Shown: positions 26,989 to 34,852, counted from the stretch's first letter. The stretch is 64,000 nt of DNA from Streptomyces sp. NRRL B-24484 (GCF_000717715.1 NZ_JOAI01000005.1:124001-188000); one strand, 5' to 3'. Program-made: numbers and translations. Notes: generated by a model from the letters alone, not told the origin.

Positions 26989-27019
26989 GTGCTCACCTTC
27001 CCTCTCTTCCGGTCCCGAC

Positions 27020-27055
27020 TTCCACGATCCGGAAGGGGGATTCTGTCTGATGGAA
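27020..27055. promoter_or_regulatory. Tandem IclR-type boxes upstream of hyi
   Basis: TTCCACGATCCGGAA (27020-27034) and TTCTGTCTGATGGAA (27041-27055) both fit TTCYG-type...GGAA palindromes. Their starts are 21 bp apart, two helical turns, exactly as the pair at 33927/33948 upstream of aceB. They lie between the hyi start (26988) and the TCAAC palindrome. Confidence 0.6.
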
Positions 27056-27091
27056 GCTTCGCCGAGGAGCTTCCGGGCCGTCAAGGCTGCC

Positions 27092-27106
27092 GCAACAATT
27101 TGTTGA
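27092..27106. promoter_or_regulatory. TCAAC-type palindrome upstream of hyi
   Basis: GCAACAATTTGTTGA; its core CAACAATTTGTTG is a perfect 13-bp palindrome. It aligns with the sites at 23700, 27972 and 33965. It is 104 nt from the hyi start and 111 nt from the divergent 27217 gene, so it could act on either. Confidence 0.65.
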
Positions 27107-27216
27107 AGTGGCCGAACACCGCCGGTCGCACCGCCTCCGGCCTGTCCGATCACCCAGCCGCCCCGCGCACCCGTACGCCCCGGCCGACCCTTGCGCGGGC
27201 CGTCTAGAGTGAGCGC

Positions 27217-27486
27217 GTGCGATTGATGGTGGAGTTCACGACGGAACCGTTCGAGCTGGACAGCTTCCCGGACCACGCCAGGGCCGCCCGGCGGGTCGTG
27301 GACGAGGCCGGCCTCGACGTATCGGTCGGGCCCTTCGGCACCAGCGCCGAGGGCGACGCCGAACGGACCCTGGCCGCGGTGACGCGCCTGCTGCGCGAGA
27401 CCCTGGAGGCCGGGGCCACCCGGATCTCCGTCCAGATCAGCGTGCTCGGCGACGAGCAGTCCCCGGAAGGAGTGGGTACGCCGTGA
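27217..27486 (+). CDS. Thiamine-binding-like small protein (MTH1187/YkoF fold)
   Basis: 89 residues from GTG 27217. The pattern MRLMVEFTTEPF, VSVGPFGTSAEGDAERTLAA, LLRETLEAGATRISVQISVL resembles the single-domain thiamine-binding/YkoF-like ferredoxin-fold proteins (PF01910 type). It overlaps the HTH gene by 4 bp (GTGA) and so is translated with it. A role in purine breakdown is not obvious; glyoxylate carboligase and thiamine diphosphate would be one link, but that is inference. Confidence 0.6.
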   Translation: MRLMVEFTTEPFELDSFPDHARAARRVVDEAGLDVSVGPFGTSAEGDAERTLAAVTRLLRETLEAGATRISVQISVLGDEQSPEGVGTP

Positions 27487-27863
27487 GCAACGCCCTGGAA
27501 CACCCGCTCACCGCGGCGATAAAGCCACTGCTGGACGCGGTGGGTGCCACCGCGGTCGAGCCGGCCGAGGCGCGCCCGGACGACGTCGTCCTGGAGTGGG
27601 AGGGCCTGGCCGCGGTGGCCGTGCGGCTCCCGCACCTCAGCAGTGCGCTGGACCGGCTGCTCGCGGAGATGGTCCGCCAGTTCGACGGGCGCCCGCTCAC
27701 CGAGCTCGACCGGGCCGAGAAGCAGCGCGTGGTCGCCCTCCTGGAGGAGCGCGGGGCGTTCACCGTCCGCCACGGGGTGGAGACGGTCGCCTCGGCGCTC
27801 GGCGTCAGCCGCTTCACGGTCTACAACTACCTGAACCGCCAGGAAGGCTCCCGGAAGGGCTGA
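27483..27863 (+). CDS. Helix-turn-helix transcriptional regulator (Fis-type HTH)
   Basis: 126 residues. The C-terminal third is a clear HTH: EERGAFTVRHGVETVASALG followed by VSRFTVYNYLNRQE. The N-terminal part is helical with no known sensor domain; PLLDAVGATAVEPAEARPDD and VVLEWEGLAAVAVRLPHL are the ordered stretches. It overlaps the thiamine-binding-like gene and lies 182 nt before the urate-oxidase operon, whose promoter carries the 15-bp palindrome. It is a candidate reader of that palindrome. Confidence 0.75.
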   Translation: MSNALEHPLTAAIKPLLDAVGATAVEPAEARPDDVVLEWEGLAAVAVRLPHLSSALDRLLAEMVRQFDGRPLTELDRAEKQRVVALLEERGAFTVRHGVETVASALGVSRFTVYNYLNRQEGSRKG

Positions 27864-27971
27864 AACCGCCCGCCCCGAGTCTTCCGCGCGGCAGGGCGCC
27901 CGGCCCATTGGCGGATCCCACACGAGATCCCCCGGCAACACGGCCCGCCGCGAAACGTAACCACCAACCGT

Positions 27972-28011
27972 TCAACAAAGTGTTGACGGCCTGCAGTGGT
28001 GGATCTAGCTT
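27972..28011 (+). promoter_or_regulatory. Promoter of the uraD-uraH-uox operon with operator over -35
   Basis: -35 TTGACG (27983-27988), 17-nt spacer, -10 TAGCTT (28006-28011), a good HrdB-type promoter. The perfect 15-bp-framed palindrome TCAACAAAGTGTTGA (27972-27986) overlaps the -35 box. AGGAGG (28033-28038) serves the GTG start of uraD at 28046. Confidence 0.75.
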
Positions 28012-28045
28012 GTGCGAGTGGCACCACTCTTCAGGAGGTCCACCC

Positions 28046-28570
28046 GTGACCAACGATTCCACCGCTCCCGCCGCGGACACCGGGGTGCTCGAGACCCTGG
28101 CGGCGGCACCCGCCGCCGACCTGCGGGAGACGCTGCTGGAGATCTGCTCCAGCCCCCGCTGGGCCGAGGCGGTCGCGGCCGCCCGGCCGTGGCGGGACCG
28201 CGCGGCCCTGCTCGGCGCCAATGCCGACGCGATGGCCGCCCTCGACACCGGGGACCTCGCCGACGCGATGGCCGGCCACGCCCGGATCGGCACGCCGAAG
28301 GCCGGCGACGCCACCTCCGAGCGCGAGCAGGCCGGCATCCGGGGAGCCGACGGCGCGCTCCTCGACGACCTGCGCGAGGCCAACGCCGCCTACGAGGCGA
28401 AGTTCGGCCACGTGTTCCTGATCTGCGCGACCGGCCGCACGGCCGCGACCATGCTCGCCTCGCTGCGCGAGCGCCACCCCAACGACGCCGCCACCGAGCG
28501 CGAGATCGTCCGCGGCGAGCTGCGCAAGATCAACGACATCCGCATCAACCGGCTGCTCGACGGGTCCTAG
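28046..28570 (+). CDS. uraD: 2-oxo-4-hydroxy-4-carboxy-5-ureidoimidazoline (OHCU) decarboxylase
   Basis: 174 residues from GTG 28046 with AGGAGG 7 nt upstream. It converts OHCU to S-allantoin. Family residues: the catalytic His in AGHARIGTPK, the E/Q pair in SEREQAGIRG and FLICATGRTAATMLASLRER, plus the C-terminal ELRKINDIRINRLL. First of three genes that make allantoin from urate. Confidence 0.92.
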   Translation: MTNDSTAPAADTGVLETLAAAPAADLRETLLEICSSPRWAEAVAAARPWRDRAALLGANADAMAALDTGDLADAMAGHARIGTPKAGDATSEREQAGIRGADGALLDDLREANAAYEAKFGHVFLICATGRTAATMLASLRERHPNDAATEREIVRGELRKINDIRINRLLDGS

Positions 28571-28617
28571 ACTCCGACGGTCAGTCAATTCCTGCCATCA
28601 GTAAGGTACTTCCACCC

Positions 28618-28953
28618 ATGACTGGCATCTCCACGCACGTGCTCGACACCAGTCTCGGCCGTCCGGCCGAGGGCGTCCCGGTCGAGCTGGCACTGCACAC
28701 CGAGGGTGGCTGGAAGGTGCTCGGCACCTCCGCCACGGACTCCGACGGCCGGGTCGCGGACCTGCCGGCCGCGGAGGCGGGCTCGGTCGTCCGGCTGCTC
28801 TTCGACACCACCGCGTACTACGCGGCCCGGTCCGAGGCGGCGCCGTTCTTCCCCGAGGTATCGATCGTCTTCACGGTCGCGCCCGCGCAGCACCACTACC
28901 ACGTGCCGCTGCTGCTCAACCCGTTCGGCTACTCGGTCTACCGCGGAAGCTAG
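28618..28953 (+). CDS. uraH: 5-Hydroxyisourate hydrolase (transthyretin-like)
   Basis: 111 residues; opens 5-hydroxyisourate to OHCU. Both family signatures are intact: the N-terminal HVLDTSLGRPAEGVPVEL with the active-site His, and the C-terminal HYHVPLLLNPFGYSVYRGS ending in the diagnostic YRGS. It lies 47 nt after uraD and 31 nt before uox in the same operon. Confidence 0.95.
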   Translation: MTGISTHVLDTSLGRPAEGVPVELALHTEGGWKVLGTSATDSDGRVADLPAAEAGSVVRLLFDTTAYYAARSEAAPFFPEVSIVFTVAPAQHHYHVPLLLNPFGYSVYRGS

Positions 28954-28984
28954 TGGACCGACCTGGAAGCTTAGGAGCCATGCC

Positions 28985-29905
28985 ATGGCCCATGTGCTCG
29001 GTCAGAACCAGTACGGCAAGGCGGAGAACCGCATCGTGCGGGTCTACCGCGACTCCACCCGGCACGAGATCAAGGACCTGAACGTCTCGGTCTCCCTGCA
29101 GGGCGAGTTCGAGGACGTCCACCTCACCGGCTCCAACGCCAACTGCCTGCCCACCGACACGACGAAGAACACCGTCTACGCCTTCGCCAAGGAGTACGGC
29201 ATCGAGTCGGCGGAGGCCTTCGGCATCACGCTGGCCCGCCACTTCGTCGAGGACACCGAGCGCGGCGTGGTGCACAGCGCCCGCATCCGCATCGAGGAGT
29301 ACACCTGGGACCGCATCCGGACCCCGGACAGCTCCGCCCGCTTCATCGGCTCCGAGGAGGTCGGCCACTCCTTCGTCCGCAGCGGCCAGGAGGTGCGCAC
29401 CTCCGAGATCGTGTTCGACGGCGAGTCCGTCCAGGTGATCTCCGGCCTCAAGGAGCTGGTCGTGATGAACACGACCAACTCCGAGTTCTGGGGCTACATC
29501 AAGGACAAGTACACCACCCTCCAGGAGGCCTACGACCGCATCCTGGCCACCCAGGTGACGGCCCGTTGGAAGTACGGCTACACCGGCCGCGACGGCGAGC
29601 CCCAGCCGAACTGGAACCGCTCGTACAACCACGTGAAGCGCCACATGCTGGAGGCCTTCGCCGAGACGTACTCCTACTCGCTGCAGCAGACCCTGCACGC
29701 GATGGGCACCCGGGTGCTGAACAACCGCGCCGAGGTGGACGAGGTACGCCTGGAGCTCCCCAACAAGCACCACTTCCTCGTCGACCTGGAGCCCTTCGGC
29801 CTCAAGAACGAGAACGAGGTGTACTACGCCGCCGACCGGATGTACGGCCTGATCGAGGGCACCGTCCACCGCGAGGGCGTCGTCCCGGTCATACCCGTCG
29901 CCTGA
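28985..29905 (+). CDS. uox: Urate oxidase (cofactor-free uricase)
   Basis: 306 residues; oxidises urate to 5-hydroxyisourate with release of H2O2. The catalytic Lys is in NQYGKAENRIVRVYRD, the Thr in CLPTDTTKNTVYAFAKEYG, and the His/Asn region in NKHHFLVDLEPFGLKNENEV; the tandem tunnelling-fold repeats are complete. ATG 28985 was chosen over the out-of-frame ATG at 28980; TAGGAG lies upstream. Operon order uraD-uraH-uox is reverse of the pathway order. A long hairpin follows at 29927. Confidence 0.95.
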   Translation: MAHVLGQNQYGKAENRIVRVYRDSTRHEIKDLNVSVSLQGEFEDVHLTGSNANCLPTDTTKNTVYAFAKEYGIESAEAFGITLARHFVEDTERGVVHSARIRIEEYTWDRIRTPDSSARFIGSEEVGHSFVRSGQEVRTSEIVFDGESVQVISGLKELVVMNTTNSEFWGYIKDKYTTLQEAYDRILATQVTARWKYGYTGRDGEPQPNWNRSYNHVKRHMLEAFAETYSYSLQQTLHAMGTRVLNNRAEVDEVRLELPNKHHFLVDLEPFGLKNENEVYYAADRMYGLIEGTVHREGVVPVIPVA

Positions 29906-29926
29906 CCGGCCCGCCCCCGCCCGCAC

Positions 29927-29992
29927 GGGCCGGACGGTGCCGCCGCGGGGCCCCTGTGCTTCCCCGCGGCGGCGCCCGCACCCGTCCGGCCC
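29927..29992. terminator. Long bipartite hairpin after uox
   Basis: An outer 11-bp stem (29927-29937 with 29982-29992) encloses an inner 12-bp stem (29939-29950 with 29962-29973) and an 11-nt loop. It starts 22 nt after the uox stop and would end or reduce transcription into the deaminase gene. Confidence 0.7.
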
Positions 29993-30054
29993 GGCCCGCT
30001 CCGCCCGCCGCCCCGCGGCACACCCCCAGCCCTCGCCCCCTAGGAGTTCACGCC

Positions 30055-31437
30055 ATGGCAGTCCAGCCCCCACCCGCCGACCAGCGCATCGTCATCGAGA
30101 ACGTCGCCGTCGCGACGGTGGACGCGAACGACACCGAGCACGCCCGCGGCCACGTGGTGATCCTCGGCAACCGCATCGAGTCGGTCGGCGAAGGTCCCGC
30201 CCCGCAGTGGCTGGACAACGTGGTGCGCCGGATCAACGGCGAGGGCCACCTGGTCACCCCGGGCCTGGTCAACACCCACCACCACTTCTACCAGTGGATC
30301 ACCCGCGGCCTCGCCCAGGACGACATCCTCTTCGACTGGCTGGTCGCGCTCTACCCGACCTGGGCCCGGATCGACGAGAAGCTGGTGCACGCCGCCACCC
30401 AGGGCTCGGCCGCCGCGCTGCTCAAGTCCGGCTGCACCACCGCCTCCGACCACCACTACGTCTTCCCGCAGGGCGGCGGCGACGTGCTCGGCGCCTCGAT
30501 CGAGGGCGTGCAGGAGCTCGGCCTGCGCTTCACCGCGCTGCGCGGCTCGATGGACCGCAGCAAGAAGGACGGCGGCCTGCCACCGGACCACGCGGTGGAG
30601 CGGACCGAGGACATCCTGATCGCCTCCGAGGCGGCCGTCGACCGGTGGCACGACGCCTCCTTCGGTTCGATGCTGCACGTGGCCCTCGCGCCCTGCTCGC
30701 CCTTCTCGGTCTCGACCGAACTCCTCAGGGAGTCCGCCGTGCTGGCCCGCCGCAAGGGCGTCCGGCTGCACACCCACGGCTCGGAGACGGCCGAGGAGGA
30801 GCAGTTCTGCAAGGAGCTGTTCGGCATGGGCCCGACCGACTACTTCGAGTCCACCGGCTGGCTCGGCGAGGACGTGTGGATGGCGCACTGCGTCCACATG
30901 AACGACTCCGACATCGCCAAGTTCGCCGAGACCGGCACCGGTGTCGCGCACTGCCCGTCCTCCAACGCCCGCCTCGCCGCCGGCATCGCCCGTGTGCCGG
31001 ACATGCTGAAGGCCGGCGTCCCGGTGGGCCTCGGCGTCGACGGCACCGCCTCCAACGAGTCCGGCGAACTCGGCACCGAGCTGCGCAACGCGCTGCTGAT
31101 CAACCGCCTGCACGGCCGCCCGGACGCGCTCACCGCACGTCAGGCCCTGCGCCTGGGCACCATGGGCGGCGCCCGGGTGCTCGGCCGGCAGAACGAGATC
31201 GGCTCGATCGAGCCCGGCAAGCTCGCCGACCTGGCCCTGTGGAAGGTCGACGGCGTCATGCACTCCTCGATCGCCGACCCGGTGGCCGCGCTCACCATGG
31301 GCGCCCTGCCGCCGCTCGCGGTGCTGTTCGTCAACGGCAACGCCGTCGTCGAGAAGGGCGTGCTGACCACGGTCGACGAGGACCGGATCGCACTGGCCTG
31401 CGCCCGCGCCGCGAAGGACCTCGCCTCCCGCGCCTGA
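30055..31437 (+). CDS. 8-Oxoguanine/guanine deaminase-like amidohydrolase
   Basis: 460 residues of the TrzN/AtzB/guanine-deaminase amidohydrolase group. Metal ligands: NTHHHFYQW, HTHGSETAEEEQF, AHCVHMNDSD and the Asp in LGVDGTASNES. NARLAAGIAR and the C-terminal GSIEPGKLADLALWKVDG are typical. The best fit is 8-oxoguanine deaminase, which yields urate, the substrate of the enzymes just upstream; guanine deamination to xanthine would also fit the locus. ATG 30055 follows AGGAG by 8 nt. It lies beyond the uox hairpin, so read-through or its own promoter is needed. Confidence 0.82.
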   Translation: MAVQPPPADQRIVIENVAVATVDANDTEHARGHVVILGNRIESVGEGPAPQWLDNVVRRINGEGHLVTPGLVNTHHHFYQWITRGLAQDDILFDWLVALYPTWARIDEKLVHAATQGSAAALLKSGCTTASDHHYVFPQGGGDVLGASIEGVQELGLRFTALRGSMDRSKKDGGLPPDHAVERTEDILIASEAAVDRWHDASFGSMLHVALAPCSPFSVSTELLRESAVLARRKGVRLHTHGSETAEEEQFCKELFGMGPTDYFESTGWLGEDVWMAHCVHMNDSDIAKFAETGTGVAHCPSSNARLAAGIARVPDMLKAGVPVGLGVDGTASNESGELGTELRNALLINRLHGRPDALTARQALRLGTMGGARVLGRQNEIGSIEPGKLADLALWKVDGVMHSSIADPVAALTMGALPPLAVLFVNGNAVVEKGVLTTVDEDRIALACARAAKDLASRA

Positions 31438-31599
31438 CCCCCTGCACTCCGGGCCGTACCAGGGACGGTACGCCACCCGGACTCCGTGGCCCCCGGCCGG
31501 CCCACAGCGGGCCGGTGGCCGTACGGAGCACAGCCCCCGGCCCCACGGCGAGGGTCCGGGGGCTGCGGCGTGCCCGCGCACGACGACGCCGGGAACGGT

Positions 31600-31634
31600 C
31601 GAAGGCCCCGCAGGAACCTCCTGCGGGGCCTTCG
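31600..31634. terminator. Bidirectional terminator
   Basis: A perfect 16-bp stem (31600-31615 with 31619-31634) closed by a 3-nt loop lies between the deaminase (+) and the 31657 gene (-), which converge here. Confidence 0.85.
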
Positions 31635-31656
31635 GTCGTTCCGGCGGGGCCGCCGG

Positions 31657-32043
31657 TCAGGCGGTGCGGCCGAGGGTGTCCAGGTAGGCCCGCCAGCCGC
31701 CGTGCGCGGTGATCTCCCGGTGCACCCCGCGCTCGAGTTCACCCCGGCGCAGCACCATGGACAGGCACGGCGTGCCGTCCTCCAGGGCGATCACGCCGAG
31801 CTCCAACTCCGGCGGCTCGCCGGGCAGCACGGCGTCCCGGAGGTGCTCCAGCGGGAGGTCGTAGAGCTCCCCCTCGATCACCGCGCTGCCGTCCGGGTCG
31901 GGCAGCAGGCCGGGGCAGACGTCGCGGACGGAGAAGAAGCGGTGGCCGGGCGCGGTGCGGACCGGCCCGACCAGGTACTCGGCGACCAGCGGGTGGAACG
32001 GGCCGCCGGTCATCGCCTGGCCGTTGAAGAAGATGAGCGCCAT
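31657..32043 (-). CDS. Allophanate-hydrolase C-domain-like protein (stand-alone)
   Basis: 128 residues. The pattern IFFNGQAMTGGPFHPLVAEY, APGHRFFSVRD, GSAVIEGELYDLPLEHLRD and REITAHGGWRAYLDTL matches the C-terminal gamma-glutamylcyclotransferase-like domain of allophanate hydrolase (AtzF), without the amidase half. In AtzF this domain acts on the N-carboxycarbamate intermediate of urea breakdown. Placed between the deaminase and malate synthase, it may deal with urea-derived or ureide intermediates; that role is inferred. 142 nt separate it from the aceB stop, on the same strand. Confidence 0.65.
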   Translation of the reverse strand: MALIFFNGQAMTGGPFHPLVAEYLVGPVRTAPGHRFFSVRDVCPGLLPDPDGSAVIEGELYDLPLEHLRDAVLPGEPPELELGVIALEDGTPCLSMVLRRGELERGVHREITAHGGWRAYLDTLGRTA

Positions 32044-32185
32044 GGGGGAAGTGCCTCCGAAAACGGGCGTTCCGTACGGCTCCCGCGGCCGGGGCGGCGG
32101 GAGCCGTACGGAACGGTGAAATGCGGCGGGCGAGTTCGACGACCTGGCGGGCGCCGGACCGTCCGGTGGGCGGATAGTTTGGGGG

Positions 32186-33838
32186 TCAGTCGAGCAGGGG
32201 CAGCGCGGGCAGGGTGAGGAAGTCGACGAACTCCTCGGCCAGGGCGACCTGTTCGAACAGCCGAGCGGCCTCCGTCCAGCGCCCGTCGGCGTAGGCGGCG
32301 TCGCCGAGCCCGGCGCGCAGGTCGGCGAGCTCCTCGGCCACCAGACGGCGGACGAGCTCGGCGGTGGCCTTCTCGCCGGTGTCGGCGAGGACGACGCCGT
32401 TGTTGATCCACTGCCAGATCTGCGAGCGGGAGATCTCGGCGGTGGCGGCGTCCTCCATCATGTTGAAGATGCCGACCGCGCCGAGGCCGCGCAGCCAGGC
32501 CTCGATGTAGCGGACGCCGACCTGGACGGCGTTGTGCAGGCCCGCGCGGGTGCAGCTGCCGCCGGCGCCCGCGATGTCGAGCAGCTGCTCGGCGGTGACG
32601 GGCTCGGGCGAGCCGGGCGAGGACTTCTGGTTCGGGCGGTCGCCGAACACGGCGTCGAAGCTGGCCCGGGCGACCGGGACGAGGTCCGGGTGGGCGACCC
32701 AGGAGCCGTCGAAGCCGCCGGCGGCCTCGCGGTCCTTGTCGGCCTTGACCTTCTCCAGGGCGGCCGCGTTGACCTCGGGGTCCTTGCGGGAGGGGATGAA
32801 CGCGGCCATGCCGCCGATCGCGTGGGCGCCGCGGCGGTGGCAGGTCTGCACCAGCAGGCGGGTGTAGGCGGCCATGAACGGCGAGGCCATGGTGACGGTG
32901 TTGCGGTCCGGCAGGATGTAGTGCTCGCCGGCGTCGCGGAAGTTCTTCACGATCGAGAAGAGGTAGTCCCAGCGGCCGGCGTTGAGCCCGGCGGCGTGGT
33001 CGCGCAGCTCGAAGAGGATCTCCTCCATCTCGAAGGCCGCGGTGATGGTCTCGATCAGGACGGTGGCGCGGATCGTGCCGTGCGGGATGCCGAGTTCGGC
33101 CTGGGCACGGGTGAAGACGTCGTTCCACAGCCGGGCCTCGAGGTGGCTCTCGGTCTTCGGCAGGTAGAAGTAGGGCCCGGAGTTCGGGTCCTCGGCGCCG
33201 CGGGCGATCAGGCGGGCCGCGTTGTGGAAGAAGTACAGGCCGAAGTCGAAGAGGCCGCCGGAGACCGGCTCGCCGTCCACCAGCAGGTGGGTCTCGTCGA
33301 GGTGCCAGCCGCGCGGGCGGACGACGACGGTGGCGAGTTCGGCGGCGGGCTTCAGGGTGTACGCCTTGCCGGCCGGGGAGGTGAAGTCGATCCGGCCCTC
33401 GAAGGCGTCGATCAGGTTGACCTGGCCGGAGACCACGTTCTCCCAGGTGGGCGAGGTGGCGTCCTCGAAGTCGGCCAGCCAGACCTTCGCACCGGAGTTG
33501 AGGGCGTTGATCACCATCTTGCGGTCGGTCGGGCCGGTGATCTCGACCCGGCGGTCCAGGAGCGCGCGCGGCGCCTCGGCGACCTGCCAGTCCCCGGCGC
33601 GGACGTCGGCCGTCCCGGGCAGGAAGTCGAGGGTGCCGGCCGCGGCGATCTCGGCGCGGCGGGTCTTCCGTCGGGCGAGGAGCTCCTGGCGGCGGCCTTC
33701 GAAGGCGCGGTGGAGCCCGACGACGAAGGAGACGGCCTCCGGCGTGAGCACCTCCTCGGCGCGGGCGACGCGCGGACCGGCGACCGTGACGACCGGGGCG
33801 GCGGACGACGCGCCGACGGGTCCCTGATCTGCAGCCAT
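32186..33838 (-). CDS. aceB: Malate synthase A
   Basis: 550 residues; condenses glyoxylate with acetyl-CoA to malate, taking up the glyoxylate made from allantoin. The family signature RDHAAGLNAGRWDYLFS is present, with the acetyl-CoA/active-site region GGMAAFIPSRKDPE, DREAAGGFDGSWVAHPDL and the C-terminal catalytic Asp region MMEDAATAEISRSQIWQW. No isocitrate lyase is adjacent, so the gene serves the ureide route rather than the glyoxylate shunt. ATG 33838 follows AAGGAG by 10 nt. Divergent from the IclR regulator at 34028. Confidence 0.93.
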   Translation of the reverse strand: MAADQGPVGASSAAPVVTVAGPRVARAEEVLTPEAVSFVVGLHRAFEGRRQELLARRKTRRAEIAAAGTLDFLPGTADVRAGDWQVAEAPRALLDRRVEITGPTDRKMVINALNSGAKVWLADFEDATSPTWENVVSGQVNLIDAFEGRIDFTSPAGKAYTLKPAAELATVVVRPRGWHLDETHLLVDGEPVSGGLFDFGLYFFHNAARLIARGAEDPNSGPYFYLPKTESHLEARLWNDVFTRAQAELGIPHGTIRATVLIETITAAFEMEEILFELRDHAAGLNAGRWDYLFSIVKNFRDAGEHYILPDRNTVTMASPFMAAYTRLLVQTCHRRGAHAIGGMAAFIPSRKDPEVNAAALEKVKADKDREAAGGFDGSWVAHPDLVPVARASFDAVFGDRPNQKSSPGSPEPVTAEQLLDIAGAGGSCTRAGLHNAVQVGVRYIEAWLRGLGAVGIFNMMEDAATAEISRSQIWQWINNGVVLADTGEKATAELVRRLVAEELADLRAGLGDAAYADGRWTEAARLFEQVALAEEFVDFLTLPALPLLD

Positions 33839-33926
33839 GGGCAGGACACTCCTTGGACGGTTGAGCCAGCACTGGGAGTTCCGATGGGAACTCCCGAGAT
33901 CCGGACCCCCCTGCGGGCGGGTTCCG

Positions 33927-33979
33927 TTCTGTACAGTGGAGCCTAGTTTCCGCGATACAGAATTTCAACGGTTTGTTGA
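33927..33979. promoter_or_regulatory. aceB promoter with three operators (aceB/allR divergent region)
   Basis: aceB promoter on the minus strand: -35 TTGAAA (33963-33968), 17-nt spacer, -10 TAGGCT (33940-33945). The palindrome TCAACGGTTTGTTGA (33965-33979) overlaps -35. IclR-type box TTCCGCGATACAGAA (33948-33962) fills the spacer, and a second box TTCTGTACAGTGGAG (33927-33941) overlaps -10; the two boxes are 21 bp apart. The same region must drive the divergent IclR gene, so autoregulation is likely. Confidence 0.72.
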
Positions 33980-34027
33980 TGTGATCGGCGGGACTCTACT
34001 CCTCCCCCGAGAGCGAAGGGAACACCG

Positions 34028-34819
34028 GTGGCCAGCACCCCCGCCGCAGACCGGACAGGCACCGACCGCACCGGCGGCGTGCAGTCCGTCGAACGCGCCT
34101 TCCTCCTGCTGGAGGCACTGGCCGACGCGGGCGGCACGGCCGCGCTCAGCGAGCTGTCCGCCAGCTCCGGCCTGCCGATGCCGACGATCCACCGACTCAT
34201 CCGTACCCTCGTGCAGCAGGGATATGTCCGGCAGGACACCGCCCGCCGGTACACGCTCGGCCCGCGGCTGATCCGGCTCGGTGAGACGGCCGGCCGGCTG
34301 CTGGGCAGTTGGGCCCGCCCCTACCTCGCGGAGCTCATGGAGGCCACCGGGGAGACGGCGAACCTCGCCGTCCTGGAGGGCGGCGAGGTGGTGTACGTGG
34401 GCCAGGTGCAGTCCCGGCGCTCGATGCGGATGTTCACCGAGGTCGGCCGCCGGGTGCAGCCGCACTGCACCGGCGTCGGCAAGGCCCTGCTGGCCCAGCT
34501 CCCGGAGGAGGAGGCCCGCGCGATCCTCGGCGGCCGGCCGCTGCAGGCGCACACCCCGTACACCCACACCGACCCGGCCGAGCTGCTGCAGCACCTGGCG
34601 GCGGCCCGGGAGGCGGGGTACGTGGTCGACGACCAGGAGCAGGAGATCGGCGTCCGCTGCATCGCGGTCGCCGTGCCCGGCGCGCCCGCGCCCACCGCAC
34701 TCTCGGTGTCCGGCCCGGAGGCCCGGATCAGGGCGCTGGAGGCCCAGGACGGCGAGGCCGCGCTGGTGCCGGTGATGCGGCAGATCGCCGACCGGCTCGG
34801 CCGGGTGCTGGCGCCCTGA
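34028..34819 (+). CDS. allR: IclR-family regulator, AllR-like (allantoin/glyoxylate repressor)
   Basis: 263 residues from GTG 34028 (GAAGGGA upstream). The N-terminal winged helix reads VQSVERAFLLLEALADAGGT, ALSELSASSGLPMPTIHRLI; the effector domain has ETANLAVLEGGEVVYVGQVQ, PHCTGVGKALLAQLPE and VDDQEQEIGVRCIAVAV. E. coli AllR and Streptomyces AllR are IclR proteins that repress ureide/glyoxylate genes and release DNA on binding glyoxylate or a ureide. The name rests on the divergent malate synthase and the paired IclR boxes at both aceB and hyi. Confidence 0.82.
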   Translation: MASTPAADRTGTDRTGGVQSVERAFLLLEALADAGGTAALSELSASSGLPMPTIHRLIRTLVQQGYVRQDTARRYTLGPRLIRLGETAGRLLGSWARPYLAELMEATGETANLAVLEGGEVVYVGQVQSRRSMRMFTEVGRRVQPHCTGVGKALLAQLPEEEARAILGGRPLQAHTPYTHTDPAELLQHLAAAREAGYVVDDQEQEIGVRCIAVAVPGAPAPTALSVSGPEARIRALEAQDGEAALVPVMRQIADRLGRVLAP

Positions 34820-34852
34820 CGGTACGCCAGCACCCGTGGCCGGAGGGGGATT

